Below, piece after piece: positions 19,109 through 28,084 of a stretch of DNA of 64,000 nucleotides (the first letter of the stretch is position 1; every line of letters begins with the position of its first letter). The DNA is taken from NCBI GenBank assembly GCA_963706385.1, contig OY970153.1:3100001-3164000 (forward strand), in the 5' to 3' direction. Origin of the DNA: Poindextera sp963706385. Lineage in GTDB: Bacteria > Pseudomonadota > Alphaproteobacteria > Caulobacterales > Caulobacteraceae. The notes beneath the pieces are model-generated. The model did no database searches, had not been told where the DNA came from, and was given only the letters and a program-made list of their open reading frames with translations. A program made the position numbers and the translations under genes.

Positions 19109-20197
19109 ATGGCCGACGAACCCGAACCCCAGATCGATTCGCTCGAACCGCCCGCGCCGCCGGCCGAGGGCGCCGACGCCCCCGACTGGGGGGCTGGCGA
19201 AGACTCGTCGACCCCGGAGCGAATCCTCAGCCAGGACGAGATCGACAGCCTGCTTGGCTTCGACATGGCCGATGACGGCTCCTCGGACCGCACCGGCATC
19301 CGGGCGATCATCAATTCGGCGCTGGTCTCCTACGAACGGCTGCCGATGCTCGAAATCGTGGTCGACCGCCTGGTGCGGCTGATGACGACTTCCTTGCGCA
19401 ACTTCACCTCTGACAACGTCGAGGTCAGCCTCGACAGCATCTCCTCGATCCGATTCGGGGATTATCTGAACTCGATCCCGCTGCCGGCGATCCTGGCGGT
19501 GTTTCGCGCCGAGGAACTGGACAACTACGGCTTGGTGACGGTCGATTCCAACCTGATCTATTCGATCGTTGATGTGCTTCTGGGCGGACGGCGGGGCACC
19601 GCGGCGATGCGCATCGAGGGGCGGCCGTACACCACCATCGAACGGGTCCTGGTTCAGCGGATGGTCGAAGTCGTGCTGGCCGACGCCAAGTCCGCGTTCG
19701 AGCCGCTGACCCCGGTGCACTTTATCCTCGACCGGCTGGAGACCAATCCCCGGTTCGCCGCCATCGCCCGGCCGGCGAACGCCGCCATCCTGGTGAAGCT
19801 GCGCATCGACATGGAAGACCGCGGTGGCCGAATCGAGATTCTTCTGCCCTACGCGACGCTGGAGCCGGTCCGCAAGATGCTGCTGCAGCAGTTCATGGGC
19901 GAGAAGTTCGGCCGCGACAATATCTGGGAAGGCCACCTGGCGACCGAGCTTTGGACCACCCAACTCGAGATCCGCGCGGTGCTCGACGAACAGGAGGTCG
20001 ACCTGCGTCGGGTGCTGAGTCTGAAGGTTGGCGACACCCTGGTGCTGAACGCCACGTCCGAAAGCCTGATCGAGCTGCGAGCGGGCGCCATCATGCTCAC
20101 GCGCGGCCGCATGGGCCGACGCAACCACAGCATCGCCGTGCGTGTCGAGGCGCCCCTTAGTCCCGCGGCGAAAACCGCCATCCAGAGGTCCCAATGA
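19109..20197 (+). CDS. fliM: flagellar motor switch protein FliM
   Basis: FliM is the C-ring switch protein that binds phosphorylated CheY. The 362-residue product has an acidic, Pro-rich N-terminus leading to the CheY-binding helix LSQDEIDSLLGFDM (about residues 42-55). The middle CheC-like domain has IVVDRLVRLMTTSLRNFTSDNVEV, and the C-terminal SpoA domain has RRVLSLKVGDTLVLNATSES. The length is normal. It lies 26 bases after fliL, and its stop overlaps the next start by four bases (ATGA). Confidence 0.96.
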   Translation: MADEPEPQIDSLEPPAPPAEGADAPDWGAGEDSSTPERILSQDEIDSLLGFDMADDGSSDRTGIRAIINSALVSYERLPMLEIVVDRLVRLMTTSLRNFTSDNVEVSLDSISSIRFGDYLNSIPLPAILAVFRAEELDNYGLVTVDSNLIYSIVDVLLGGRRGTAAMRIEGRPYTTIERVLVQRMVEVVLADAKSAFEPLTPVHFILDRLETNPRFAAIARPANAAILVKLRIDMEDRGGRIEILLPYATLEPVRKMLLQQFMGEKFGRDNIWEGHLATELWTTQLEIRAVLDEQEVDLRRVLSLKVGDTLVLNATSESLIELRAGAIMLTRGRMGRRNHSIAVRVEAPLSPAAKTAIQRSQ

Positions 20198-20652
20198 GCC
20201 CGATCGCCATGGCGATGAACTTGGTCCTAGCCATTCTCCTGCTGTCAGCTCTGGGCTTCGGCCTGCGGTTGGAGCGGCGGCTGAAAGCGCTGCGCGATGG
20301 TCAGGCGAGTTTCACCGGCGCCGTGGCCGACCTCGATCGCGCCGCCCAGCGCGCCGAGCGCGGCCTGGCCGAGCTGCGGGCGGCCACCGATGAGGCGATT
20401 GATCTCCTGGCCGGCCGGATCGAGAAGGCTCGCGAGCTGGCCAACCGGCTCGACACACTCGCCGCCGATGCGTCGCGGCCGATCGCGCGGACACCCGTCG
20501 AGCCGCCCCGCCCGGCGCCGGGTCGAACCGAGGCGACGACGGAAGACCTGGTGCTCAGGCTCACCGAGAAGGCCGTAGCGCGCTCGCGCGTCAGCATTGA
20601 CGACGATCTGTTCGATTCCGCGCCCCGAGCCGCGGTCGGAGGCCGCCGATGA
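20194..20652 (+). CDS. DUF6468-like bitopic membrane protein in the fliL-fliM operon
   Basis: The 152-residue protein has an N-terminal membrane helix (AMNLVLAILLLSALGFGLRL, residues about 6-25), then a long charged coiled coil (residues about 26-95, rich in Ala/Arg/Glu/Asp) and a Pro-rich linker. It overlaps fliM and the next gene by four bases on each side, so it is translated with them. In Caulobacter the position just after fliM holds pflI, a membrane protein involved in flagellar positioning; size and topology are compatible, but I cannot confirm orthology from the sequence alone. Function is otherwise unknown. Confidence 0.75.
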   Translation: MSPIAMAMNLVLAILLLSALGFGLRLERRLKALRDGQASFTGAVADLDRAAQRAERGLAELRAATDEAIDLLAGRIEKARELANRLDTLAADASRPIARTPVEPPRPAPGRTEATTEDLVLRLTEKAVARSRVSIDDDLFDSAPRAAVGGRR

Positions 20653-21536
20653 GCCGCTTGCCCCGCATTCTTCCCCTGGTCGCGGTCGCGATCGGTGGGG
20701 TCATCGCGATCAACGCCCTGGAGGGTGGCCCGGGCCTAGTGGGCGCGGTCAAGAGTTTCGCCGAGGATGTCGCTTCGCCGAAGGCCGTCAAGCCGGCGGT
20801 GTCGCCAAACGCCAGCCTGATCGCGACCGCGGGTGCGGCCGCGGCCAAGCCGCCAGCCTCGGTCTGCGCTCCCACCGCGTCGGAGCTGGCCAAGGAAGCC
20901 GGCCTGTCGCCGGCCGAGCTGCAGGTGCTGCAAAGCCTGGGCGCGCGGCGCGGCCAACTCGACCAGCGCGAGACCGACCTCGACACTCAGGTGCAGTTGA
21001 TCGCCGCCGCCGAGGCCAAGCTCGACGCCCGCATCGCTCAGATGAACGGGCTGAAGGGCGACATCCAGGGCTTGCTCAACCAGGCCGGCCAGCAGCAGCA
21101 GGCCGAAAATGATCGACTGGTGCGAGTCTACGAGGCGATGAAGCCGAAAGACGCCGCCGCGCGGGTCACCCTGCTGGACGACAACGTGAGGCTGCCAATG
21201 GCGGCCAAGATGAAGGAGCGGGCCCTGGCGGCCATCCTGGCCCAGATGCCAGCCGAGGACGCCAAGGCTCTGACCGAGAAGCTGGCCAGCCGGGTCAGCG
21301 GCGCCCAGTCGCTGGCGGACGCGCGCAACGCCCTGAACCCGTCCGCCCAGCCGACGTCGAACCAGGCCGCCCAAGGCCAGAATGCCCAGGGTCAAAGCGC
21401 GCTAAGTTCGAACGCCCAGGCCGCCCCGCCGACCAAGGCCAAGCCCCGTCGCCCTGTCCAGAGCGCTGGCAAATCGCCCGCCGCCCAGGCCGCCGCCACG
21501 CCTGCGCCCGCCGCGCCCGCGGCCACATCGGGTTGA
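20649..21536 (+). CDS. MotE-family flagellar motor-associated protein
   Basis: The 295-residue protein has an N-terminal signal/anchor (ILPLVAVAIGGVIAINAL), a coiled coil near residues 95-155 (ARRGQLDQRETDLDTQ..), then the MotE/MgtE-N-like helical domain LVRVYEAMKPKDAAARVTLLD..LAAILAQMPAEDAKALTEKL. The Ala/Gln/Pro tail is low-complexity. MotE homologues in rhizobia act as periplasmic chaperones for motor protein MotC. Here it is co-translated with the preceding gene through an ATGA overlap. The domain call is good; the exact role in this organism is inferred. Confidence 0.8.
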   Translation: MSRLPRILPLVAVAIGGVIAINALEGGPGLVGAVKSFAEDVASPKAVKPAVSPNASLIATAGAAAAKPPASVCAPTASELAKEAGLSPAELQVLQSLGARRGQLDQRETDLDTQVQLIAAAEAKLDARIAQMNGLKGDIQGLLNQAGQQQQAENDRLVRVYEAMKPKDAAARVTLLDDNVRLPMAAKMKERALAAILAQMPAEDAKALTEKLASRVSGAQSLADARNALNPSAQPTSNQAAQGQNAQGQSALSSNAQAAPPTKAKPRRPVQSAGKSPAAQAAATPAPAAPAATSG

Positions 21537-21540
21537 GGGC

Positions 21541-24480
21541 GTGCCGCGGCTGAAAGCGATCCTGCGCGCTGGCCTCGCCGCGGTCTGCATCGCCGCGCTC
21601 GCCGCGCCGGCCGGCTTGGCCGAGACGCCGCCGGCGGACCAGCGGCTGCCGGGCAGCGCGCTGTCGGTCTCGGTCGCCGAGGCGCGGGACTTCTCGCGCA
21701 TCGAGTTCCGCTTTTCCGGCGGCGCCAGGATGACCAGCCGGCGCAATGGCCAGACGCTGGTCCTGCGCTTCAACCGCTACGCCAAGCCGGACATGACCCG
21801 CCTCGAGGTCGATCCGCCGCGTTGGCTGAAGGGCGCGTCGGAGCGCAACGCCGGCGGGCTGGAGATCACCCTGAATCTGGCCGACGACGCCGACGTGCGA
21901 GTGGGCGAGGCCGATGGCGCAAGCTTCGTCAATCTGTTCGCCAAGAAGTCCGAGGCGTCGCCCGCCGGCGATGCGCGCACCCAGACCGCGCTTTCCCTAC
22001 GCCCCGATCCGACCCCGGCGTCCGGCGTGGTCAAGATGCAGACTGAGTGGGTCTCTGGCCGGGTGCTGCTGCGTTTCGCTTGGAAGAACCCCTTGGGCGC
22101 GGCGATCTTCCGTCGGGGCGAGGCGGTGTGGATCGTATTCGATGCGCCGGCCCGACTCGACGTCTCTTCCGCCCCGCACGGTTTTCGCCAGGCGCAGCAG
22201 ATCCAGGCGGTTCAAGGCGCGGACTTCTCGGCCGTGCGCATCGTCTCACCCTCCGACGTTGGGGTGGGCGCGCTTGCGCAGGGCGCGGTTTGGACCGTGA
22301 TGCTGGGCGCCGGCCAATCCGCCGGCGGCGAGCCGGTCAAGGTGACCCGCGACGAGGCGGCGACCTCGGTAGGTCTATCGGCCACCATGGCCGGGGCGAC
22401 CCGCGCGGTCTGGATCGACGATCCGGTGGTCGGCGACAAGATCGCCGTGGTCACCGCCATGGCCCCCTGCAAGGGCCTGTCTTCGCGCCGCGAGTTCGTG
22501 GACCTGGCGCTGTTGCCTTCGGTCCAGGGCCTGGCGATCGAACCGATCGCCGACGGAGTCACGGTCTCCACCGATGGCGACGTTGTCTCGATCGGCAGGC
22601 CGCGCGGCCTGCGCCTCTCGCCCAAGACCACCCGCGCCCTGATCGCCGACAACGGCCCAGGCCTGCCCATGCCGCTCGCCCGCCCGGCCCTTATCGATTT
22701 CGACGCCTGGGGAAGGACCGGATCGGGCGGCTTCGCGCCGCGCTATGACGCCCTGCAGAGCGCCGTAGCGGACGAGATCAACCTGGGCAAGGACGCGCCC
22801 GTCACCGCCCGTCTGGGCCTGGCCCGTTTCCTGGTTGGGTCGGAGTTGTCCTACGAGGCGATCGGCGTGCTCAATATGATCGGCAAGAGTCAGCCCCGCA
22901 TGCTGGGCGACGCCGAGTTCCGCGGCTTGCGCGGCGCCGCCAAGGTGATGGCCGGCCGCTACAAGGAGGCGCAGACCGACTTCTCGGTTCCGGTGTTGGC
23001 GGATGATCCGTCCAGCGCCCTGTGGCGCGGCTATATCAATGCCAAGCTCGGCCTGTGGGCCGACGCGCGCCGCGAGTTCGACGCCGGCGCCTCGACGCTG
23101 TTCCAGTTTCCCGCCAAGTGGCGCACCCGGTTTTCCACCGCCAACGCCCAGGCGGCGATCGCGCTGAACCAGTATCCGGTGGCCGAGGTCGCGATCGACA
23201 ACGCCCTGCGGAACCAGTCCGATCCGGTCGAGCAACTGCGGACCCGCCTGGTTCAAGCCCAGCTGTTCGAGGCCGAGGGGCAGAAGGCGCGGGCGGAACG
23301 GCTCTACCTGGCGATCGCGCAGGTCAACCTGGGCTTTTTGTCGGCGCCGGCGCTGCTGCACGCGACCGAGATCAGGCAGAGCCAGGACCAGATCACCCCG
23401 ATGCAGGCGGCCGACGTCTACAACGGGCTGCGCTACCGCTGGCGGGGGGACGCGACGGAGCTGGAGACCATTCGGGCGCTGGGCCAGATCTACCTCGGCC
23501 TCGGTCGTTATCGTGAAGCGCTGGAGGCGTTGCGCTCGGCCGGCCAACGACTGCCCGACCTGCCCCAGGCGTTGCAGCTCCAGTCGGATTTGTCCAACGC
23601 CTTCAACGCCCTGTTCCTCGGCGGACAAGCCGACGGCCTGCAGCCGATCCAGGCGTTGGCGTTGTTTTACGACTTCAAGGAATTGACGCCGATCGGCGCC
23701 GATGGCGACCTGATGGTGCGCAAGCTGGCGCGCCGGCTGGTTGACGTGGATCTGCTCAGTCAGGCCGCCGATCTTCTGAAATACCAGGCCGACAACCGGC
23801 TGAACGGGGTGCCGCGCGCCGAGGTCGCCACGGACCTGGCGATGATCGACCTGATGAACCGCCAGCCCGAGGCGGCGCTGGATGCGTTGAACACTTCGCG
23901 CGACACCCTTTTGCCCAACGCGCTCAACGCCCAACGGCGCTCGATCGAGGCCCGCGCCTGGCTCGGCCTTGGCCAATACGACCACGCGCTCGAGGTGATC
24001 CAGTCGGACAAGGGCTCCGACACCGACGCCATCCGCGCCGAGGTCGCCTGGAAGAAGCGCGATTGGCCCGCCGCCGGCGGCCAGTTCGAGCGGCTGCTCG
24101 GCGACCGGTTCAAGGCGCCCGGGCCCTTGAGCGCCGAGGACGAAGCCAAGCTGCTGCGCACGGCGATCTGCTACAGCCTGGCCGGCGACGAGGTCGGCCT
24201 CGACCGCCTGCGCGCCCGCTACGGGGGCTTCATCGACCAGGCCCGCCAGGCCGACGCCCTGCGCGTGGCCCTGTCCGGCGCGGAGACCGCTCAGATCACC
24301 AGCGGCGATTTCGCCCGCGTCTCGGCCGAGGACAGCAGTTTCGTCGACTGGGTCCAGGCGATGAAGCAGCGTTTCCGCGATCGTCCGGCCCCGACCAGCC
24401 CGACCAGCGGGTTCAACCCGCTCGCGACCGGGGCCGCCCCGCCGGCCAAGACCGCCAGCGTGGGATCGTCGCGGGGCTAG
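21541..24480 (+). CDS. large exported TPR-repeat protein at the end of the flagellar run
   Basis: The 979-residue protein starts at a GTG 4 bases after the previous stop. A signal peptide (AILRAGLAAVCIAALAAPAGLA) is followed by a beta-rich AMIN-like region to about residue 350 (FSRIEFRFSGGARMTSRRNG). A long alpha-helical TPR section from about 400 to 930 has repeated patterns such as GLGRYREALEALRSAGQRLP and GLGQYDHALEVIQ. It is therefore likely a periplasmic scaffold. The syntenic neighbour after fliM in Caulobacter is also a large TPR protein. No catalytic motif is visible; a link to flagellar assembly or placement rests on operon position. Confidence 0.8.
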   Translation: MPRLKAILRAGLAAVCIAALAAPAGLAETPPADQRLPGSALSVSVAEARDFSRIEFRFSGGARMTSRRNGQTLVLRFNRYAKPDMTRLEVDPPRWLKGASERNAGGLEITLNLADDADVRVGEADGASFVNLFAKKSEASPAGDARTQTALSLRPDPTPASGVVKMQTEWVSGRVLLRFAWKNPLGAAIFRRGEAVWIVFDAPARLDVSSAPHGFRQAQQIQAVQGADFSAVRIVSPSDVGVGALAQGAVWTVMLGAGQSAGGEPVKVTRDEAATSVGLSATMAGATRAVWIDDPVVGDKIAVVTAMAPCKGLSSRREFVDLALLPSVQGLAIEPIADGVTVSTDGDVVSIGRPRGLRLSPKTTRALIADNGPGLPMPLARPALIDFDAWGRTGSGGFAPRYDALQSAVADEINLGKDAPVTARLGLARFLVGSELSYEAIGVLNMIGKSQPRMLGDAEFRGLRGAAKVMAGRYKEAQTDFSVPVLADDPSSALWRGYINAKLGLWADARREFDAGASTLFQFPAKWRTRFSTANAQAAIALNQYPVAEVAIDNALRNQSDPVEQLRTRLVQAQLFEAEGQKARAERLYLAIAQVNLGFLSAPALLHATEIRQSQDQITPMQAADVYNGLRYRWRGDATELETIRALGQIYLGLGRYREALEALRSAGQRLPDLPQALQLQSDLSNAFNALFLGGQADGLQPIQALALFYDFKELTPIGADGDLMVRKLARRLVDVDLLSQAADLLKYQADNRLNGVPRAEVATDLAMIDLMNRQPEAALDALNTSRDTLLPNALNAQRRSIEARAWLGLGQYDHALEVIQSDKGSDTDAIRAEVAWKKRDWPAAGGQFERLLGDRFKAPGPLSAEDEAKLLRTAICYSLAGDEVGLDRLRARYGGFIDQARQADALRVALSGAETAQITSGDFARVSAEDSSFVDWVQAMKQRFRDRPAPTSPTSGFNPLATGAAPPAKTASVGSSRG

Positions 24481-24510
24481 CCTCTTCCACTCCCGCTCTA
24501 GAGAGGGTTG

Positions 24511-24761
24511 GGTTTAGGTTGATCCAGTATATTCACCGCTCATCCCGGCGAATGCCGGGATCCAGGTCATAAGGCTACGAACGAGGAGAGTCAGAATATA
24601 ACCACAAAGTACACTAAGGACACGAAGCATAGATCTCGCCTTTGTGCGCTTCGTGGTCTTCGTGGTTCCAATTCCACTTCGTTCGCCATGCGATCTGGAT
24701 CCCGGCATTCGCCGGGACGAGCGGACTAATAAAGTAATTCAACTTAAAATCATCTCGCTCT
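24511..24761. repeat. intergenic repeat: element B arms enclosing an inverted pair of element C
   Basis: The outer arms (24511-24566 and 24690-24761) are inverted copies sharing GATCCCGGCATTCGCCGGGA-type cores and end sequences like those at 40845-40947. Inside, ACCACAAAGTACACTAAGG (24601-24619) and its inverted partner TTCGTGGTCTTCGTGGTT (24650-24667) form an inverted pair with about 13 bases between its arms. The right arm runs into the stop codon of the serine hydrolase gene. No gene lies between 24481 and 24759. Confidence 0.75.
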
Positions 24762-26892
24762 ATCCGCTCCACGGCTCCAGGGCCCCCCACAGCGCCAGGA
24801 GCGCGGAAAATCCGGCGAAGATCAGGGTCGAGAGGGAAAAGCGCAGCTTTCGCCACCCGTTCCAACTATCGACCCGCCGCCCGCCGCGCCAGACCGCCGG
24901 CGCCATCAGAACGGTCAGGCCGGTGAGCAGCGCCGCCACCAGGGCGCAGGCCGAACCGATTAGCAGGTAGGGGGTCGGCCAAGCGTACATCACATAGCCG
25001 AGGTCGCCGGCCTGCGCCCCGAAGACGCCGAACAGCCCCATGGCCAGAAGCCACAGGATGGCGATGGCGGTCTGCAGTTGGCCGACGCGGGCCTGCGTCG
25101 GGGTTTGGCGGAACTCACGCCGGTCGCGGGTGAAGAGGCCCACCAGGGTCGCGATCGAGGCCAGGGCGGTCAGGGCCGCGGCCAGCGCCAGCGTGTTGAT
25201 TTGGCGCACGGGGCCGATGCGGTCATAGGCGACCACGCCCGAGGGATCGAACCAGCGCACCGCGCGGCCGTTTTCGATTTGAAAGGCGCTGGTCTGGGGC
25301 GCGTCGACGCGGATGAAGCGGCCGTTCGCGCCGTCCGGAACCCAGGCGCGGATTCCCTCGCCATCGGCGACCAGGAGCCGCCCGTCCGCGGTGACACGGA
25401 CCTTGATCTGGCCCGAGAGGAGATCGACGAACTGCTCGAGCCCGTCGTAGGATCGCCGGTCGGTCAGATAGGTCCCGTCATAGGCCGCGCCCTGGCTGGC
25501 GAGCGCGGGCGATCCGGCCCGCGGCGCCTCTCTCGGGGCGGCGTAGAACCGATCGACGACGCGGTCGGGCAGATCGCGGGACAACGCATAACCCCTGTCG
25601 GTGTTGGTGGCGACGAAGACGCCGAGGTTCAGCTCCGGCACGGTGACCAATTCGGAGTGGAACCACAGGGTGTCGCCCTCGTGGCCCTGGCCGCGATAAC
25701 CGCCGGGCAGGGTGAACTCCAAGAAGCCGTCGTCCAGCCCGTTGACGCCCGGCGCCGCGGCCTTGGCGGTGGTGCGAAAGCCGCGCGCGGTGTCGGCGCC
25801 ATAGAGGCTGGCTCCGTCCAGCTGGCCTGCGTTCAGCAGCATCAGCATGTAGCGCGCCATGTCGCCGGCGGTGCTCGAGGCGGCGCCCGCCGGCGCGGCC
25901 TGGCTGACGTATTCGAAGCTCTGCGGCTGGAAGCCGCCGCCCGTCCAGCGGTAGCCTGGCGAGACCTGGGCGGCCAGGGCGGCCGTCATTGGCGCGGGCA
26001 GGTCCGCACGGGGGGGGTAGGGCTCGCGGAAGGTCGTGTGCGTCATCTGCAACGGCCGGGTGATCTCGGCCTCGACGATGTCCGGGTAGGGCCGGCCGTC
26101 GACCCAGGCGACCGCTTCGCCGGCAAGGGCCGCGCCATAGTTGGAGTAGCTCGGCAGGACGCCCGGCTCGCGCACCCGCCGCGGCCGTTCCTGGCGCAGG
26201 TAGAGGGCCAGCGGGCGCACCCGGCGCGGGTCCTGCTCGAACAGCTGGCCGAGCGTGCGATCGGCGAATCCCGCATCGTGGTTCATCAGGTCGCGCACCA
26301 GGATCGGTTGCTTGAAGCCCTGGTCCCTCACCTGCAGCGCCTCCGGCAGGTAGAGGTTGATCGGCGTGCCGAGTCGGATGCGGCCGGCCTCGGCTTCCTT
26401 CGCCAGGGCGATCCAGGTGAACGTCTTGGAGATCGAGCCGACGCGGAACAGGGTGTTGTCGGGATCGACCAGCCGGTTCGGGCCGGCGAAACCGTAGCCC
26501 TTTTTCAACACGATCTGGCCGTCCTGGACCACCGCGACCTCGACGCCGGCGACGTGGTCGCGGTCCATGGCCTGGCGCACCACGCCGTCGACGAACGCCT
26601 CCAGCTCGACCGGTGGGATCGGCGCGCCCGGGGAAAGCCGCGCGCCGGGCTGGGCCGGCGACGGGCCGGCGGCGGGAGCGGCCGGAGCGGCTCGCGCGCG
26701 GATCGGCGCTGGCGCATAAATCGGCGCTGGCGCCTGGGTCTGGGCGAGGGCGGTCTGGGAGACCGCCTGCGCGGCCGAGGAGGTCTCCGCCGGAGCGTCG
26801 GAGCTGCTGGTCTGCGCGCCGCCGCCGCTCGCCGCCAGCGCCAGCCCAGCGCAGCAGGTCGCCGCCAGGGCGAGTTTGACGAAAAGACGCAT
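24760..26892 (-). CDS. exported serine hydrolase (class C beta-lactamase fold) with C-terminal membrane domain
   Basis: The 710-residue protein starts with a signal peptide (LVKLALAATCCAGLALAA-like, residues 5-21) and a Pro/Ala-rich linker to about residue 90. The beta-lactamase/PBP-like domain follows, with the nucleophile motif SISK at residues 153-156 and YSN at 249-251. The C-terminal 170 residues hold four hydrophobic helices (for example LALAAALTALASIATLVGLF and LLIGSACALVAALLTGLTVL). Such proteins are esterases or D-aminopeptidases rather than drug-resistance enzymes; the substrate is unknown. The catalytic domain would sit in the periplasm, anchored to the inner membrane. Confidence 0.85.
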   Translation of the reverse strand: MRLFVKLALAATCCAGLALAASGGGAQTSSSDAPAETSSAAQAVSQTALAQTQAPAPIYAPAPIRARAAPAAPAAGPSPAQPGARLSPGAPIPPVELEAFVDGVVRQAMDRDHVAGVEVAVVQDGQIVLKKGYGFAGPNRLVDPDNTLFRVGSISKTFTWIALAKEAEAGRIRLGTPINLYLPEALQVRDQGFKQPILVRDLMNHDAGFADRTLGQLFEQDPRRVRPLALYLRQERPRRVREPGVLPSYSNYGAALAGEAVAWVDGRPYPDIVEAEITRPLQMTHTTFREPYPPRADLPAPMTAALAAQVSPGYRWTGGGFQPQSFEYVSQAAPAGAASSTAGDMARYMLMLLNAGQLDGASLYGADTARGFRTTAKAAAPGVNGLDDGFLEFTLPGGYRGQGHEGDTLWFHSELVTVPELNLGVFVATNTDRGYALSRDLPDRVVDRFYAAPREAPRAGSPALASQGAAYDGTYLTDRRSYDGLEQFVDLLSGQIKVRVTADGRLLVADGEGIRAWVPDGANGRFIRVDAPQTSAFQIENGRAVRWFDPSGVVAYDRIGPVRQINTLALAAALTALASIATLVGLFTRDRREFRQTPTQARVGQLQTAIAILWLLAMGLFGVFGAQAGDLGYVMYAWPTPYLLIGSACALVAALLTGLTVLMAPAVWRGGRRVDSWNGWRKLRFSLSTLIFAGFSALLALWGALEPWSG

Positions 26893-27016
26893 CGGAGAAT
26901 TCTCTGGGCGACCCGGAAAGAAGTTTTAGGGCGCCGGCGCGCGAGGCGAAAGCGCCGCGGCGGCGATCGGACCAGCGGCTCCGAGCGCGAGGCCGACCAG
27001 GCGCCGCACCAGCGAC

Positions 27017-27487
27017 CTACTTCTTGTAGACCTTGAACGGCGTCGGGATCGCCGTGCCGGTGGCCTTGGCCAACAGCCGGCCCTCGCCGTCGTAGAGCTC
27101 GCCCTCGGTGAAGGCGATCGTGCGGCCCCACTGGATCACCCGGCCCACGCCCCGCAAAGGGCCGGGCAGGCCGGGACGCAGGAAGCTGGTCTTCATCTCC
27201 AGCGTCGGGGCCACCGAGGTCATGCCCGAGGCGACCATGCAGGCCACCGACATGCATTCGTCCAGCATGGCGCACAGAAAGCCGCCCTGAATCTGGCCCA
27301 TCGGGTTGCACAGCCGCTCGGCGCTGGCGTCGAAGGCGACCTCGACGGCGCGACGGGCCTGGTCGACGCTCAACATGCGAAACCCCAGGGTCTTCGAGCC
27401 GGTCGGCGGGTTCTTGGCGTTCAGGAAGCGTTGCAGGATGGCTTCGTCGGTGAGCGTCTGTGGGGCGTCGGCGGCGATATCGGTCAA
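27017..27487 (-). CDS. PaaI-type hot-dog thioesterase
   Basis: The 156-residue single-domain hot-dog protein contains the PaaI/YbgC-like signature NPMGQIQGGFLCAMLDECM near residue 81 (catalytic acidic residue in LDE) and later EMKTSFLRPGLPGPLRGVGRV. These enzymes hydrolyse acyl-CoA or aryl-CoA thioesters, often to relieve trapped CoA. The gene begins 4 bases after sspB on the same strand, so the two may be co-transcribed, although no functional link is evident. Substrate unknown. Confidence 0.85.
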   Translation of the reverse strand: MTDIAADAPQTLTDEAILQRFLNAKNPPTGSKTLGFRMLSVDQARRAVEVAFDASAERLCNPMGQIQGGFLCAMLDECMSVACMVASGMTSVAPTLEMKTSFLRPGLPGPLRGVGRVIQWGRTIAFTEGELYDGEGRLLAKATGTAIPTPFKVYKK

Positions 27488-27491
27488 GGGC

Positions 27492-27968
27492 CTATTTCTT
27501 CCTGAACTGGTCGAGCGAGACCACCTTGGGCTCGTCCGACGGCGCGGGCGGCTCGGCCGGCGCCTCGGCCGTATCCGCTGGCGGTTGCGGCTCGACCCGC
27601 GCCTCGAACTCCAGTCCGAACTGCACGCTGGGATCGACGAAACGGGTCACCGCGGCGTAGGGGATCGACAACGTCTTCGGCTCGCCGCCGAACTTCAGCG
27701 TCACCGAAAAGAAGGTCTCGCCCGGCGCCAGGTCCCAGAACTGGTTCTGCAGCACGATCATCATCTCGTCCGGATATTTCGCCAGCAGATCGGGCGGACC
27801 GGACACGCCCGGCGCATGGGTCTTGAAGGTGATGAGGAAATGGTGCGCGCCGGGCAGGCCCCCAGGCGAGGCCGCCCGCTTCAGCGCCGCCTTGACCACC
27901 CCGCGCAGCGCGTTCTGCGCCATGGCGTGGTAGCCCATCAGATCTTCCGGCGGTGGGTCCTGAGCCAT
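27492..27968 (-). CDS. sspB: SspB-like ClpXP adaptor protein (alphaproteobacterial type)
   Basis: The 158-residue protein matches the alphaproteobacterial SspB family. The N-terminal MGYHAMAQNALRGVVKAALK helix is followed by the beta domain with HHFLITFKTHAPGVSGPPDL, YPDEMMIVLQNQFWDL and VTLKFGGEPKTLSIPYAAV. A Pro/Ala-rich tether ends in KVVSLDQFRKK, the ClpX-binding tail. SspB delivers ssrA-tagged proteins to ClpXP. The gene is transcribed in the same direction as, and about 100 bases downstream of, the tmRNA gene, which makes the very tag it recognises. Confidence 0.88.
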   Translation of the reverse strand: MAQDPPPEDLMGYHAMAQNALRGVVKAALKRAASPGGLPGAHHFLITFKTHAPGVSGPPDLLAKYPDEMMIVLQNQFWDLAPGETFFSVTLKFGGEPKTLSIPYAAVTRFVDPSVQFGLEFEARVEPQPPADTAEAPAEPPAPSDEPKVVSLDQFRKK

Positions 27969-28084
27969 GCGGCGCCTCGGGCGGGGAACACGCGCCCAAA
28001 CTAGCGCGAGTGAGGCGCGGCGGGAAGGCGGCAGAACAGGCGCCTCGTCCGCGATGGGTGAAAGTGGGGGGCTTCTGTTGCCAG

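Noticed and set aside
22375..23985. A 536-codon reverse open frame opposite the TPR gene
   Set aside because: Composition is typical of antisense frames in this genome, with no ribosome site or domain.
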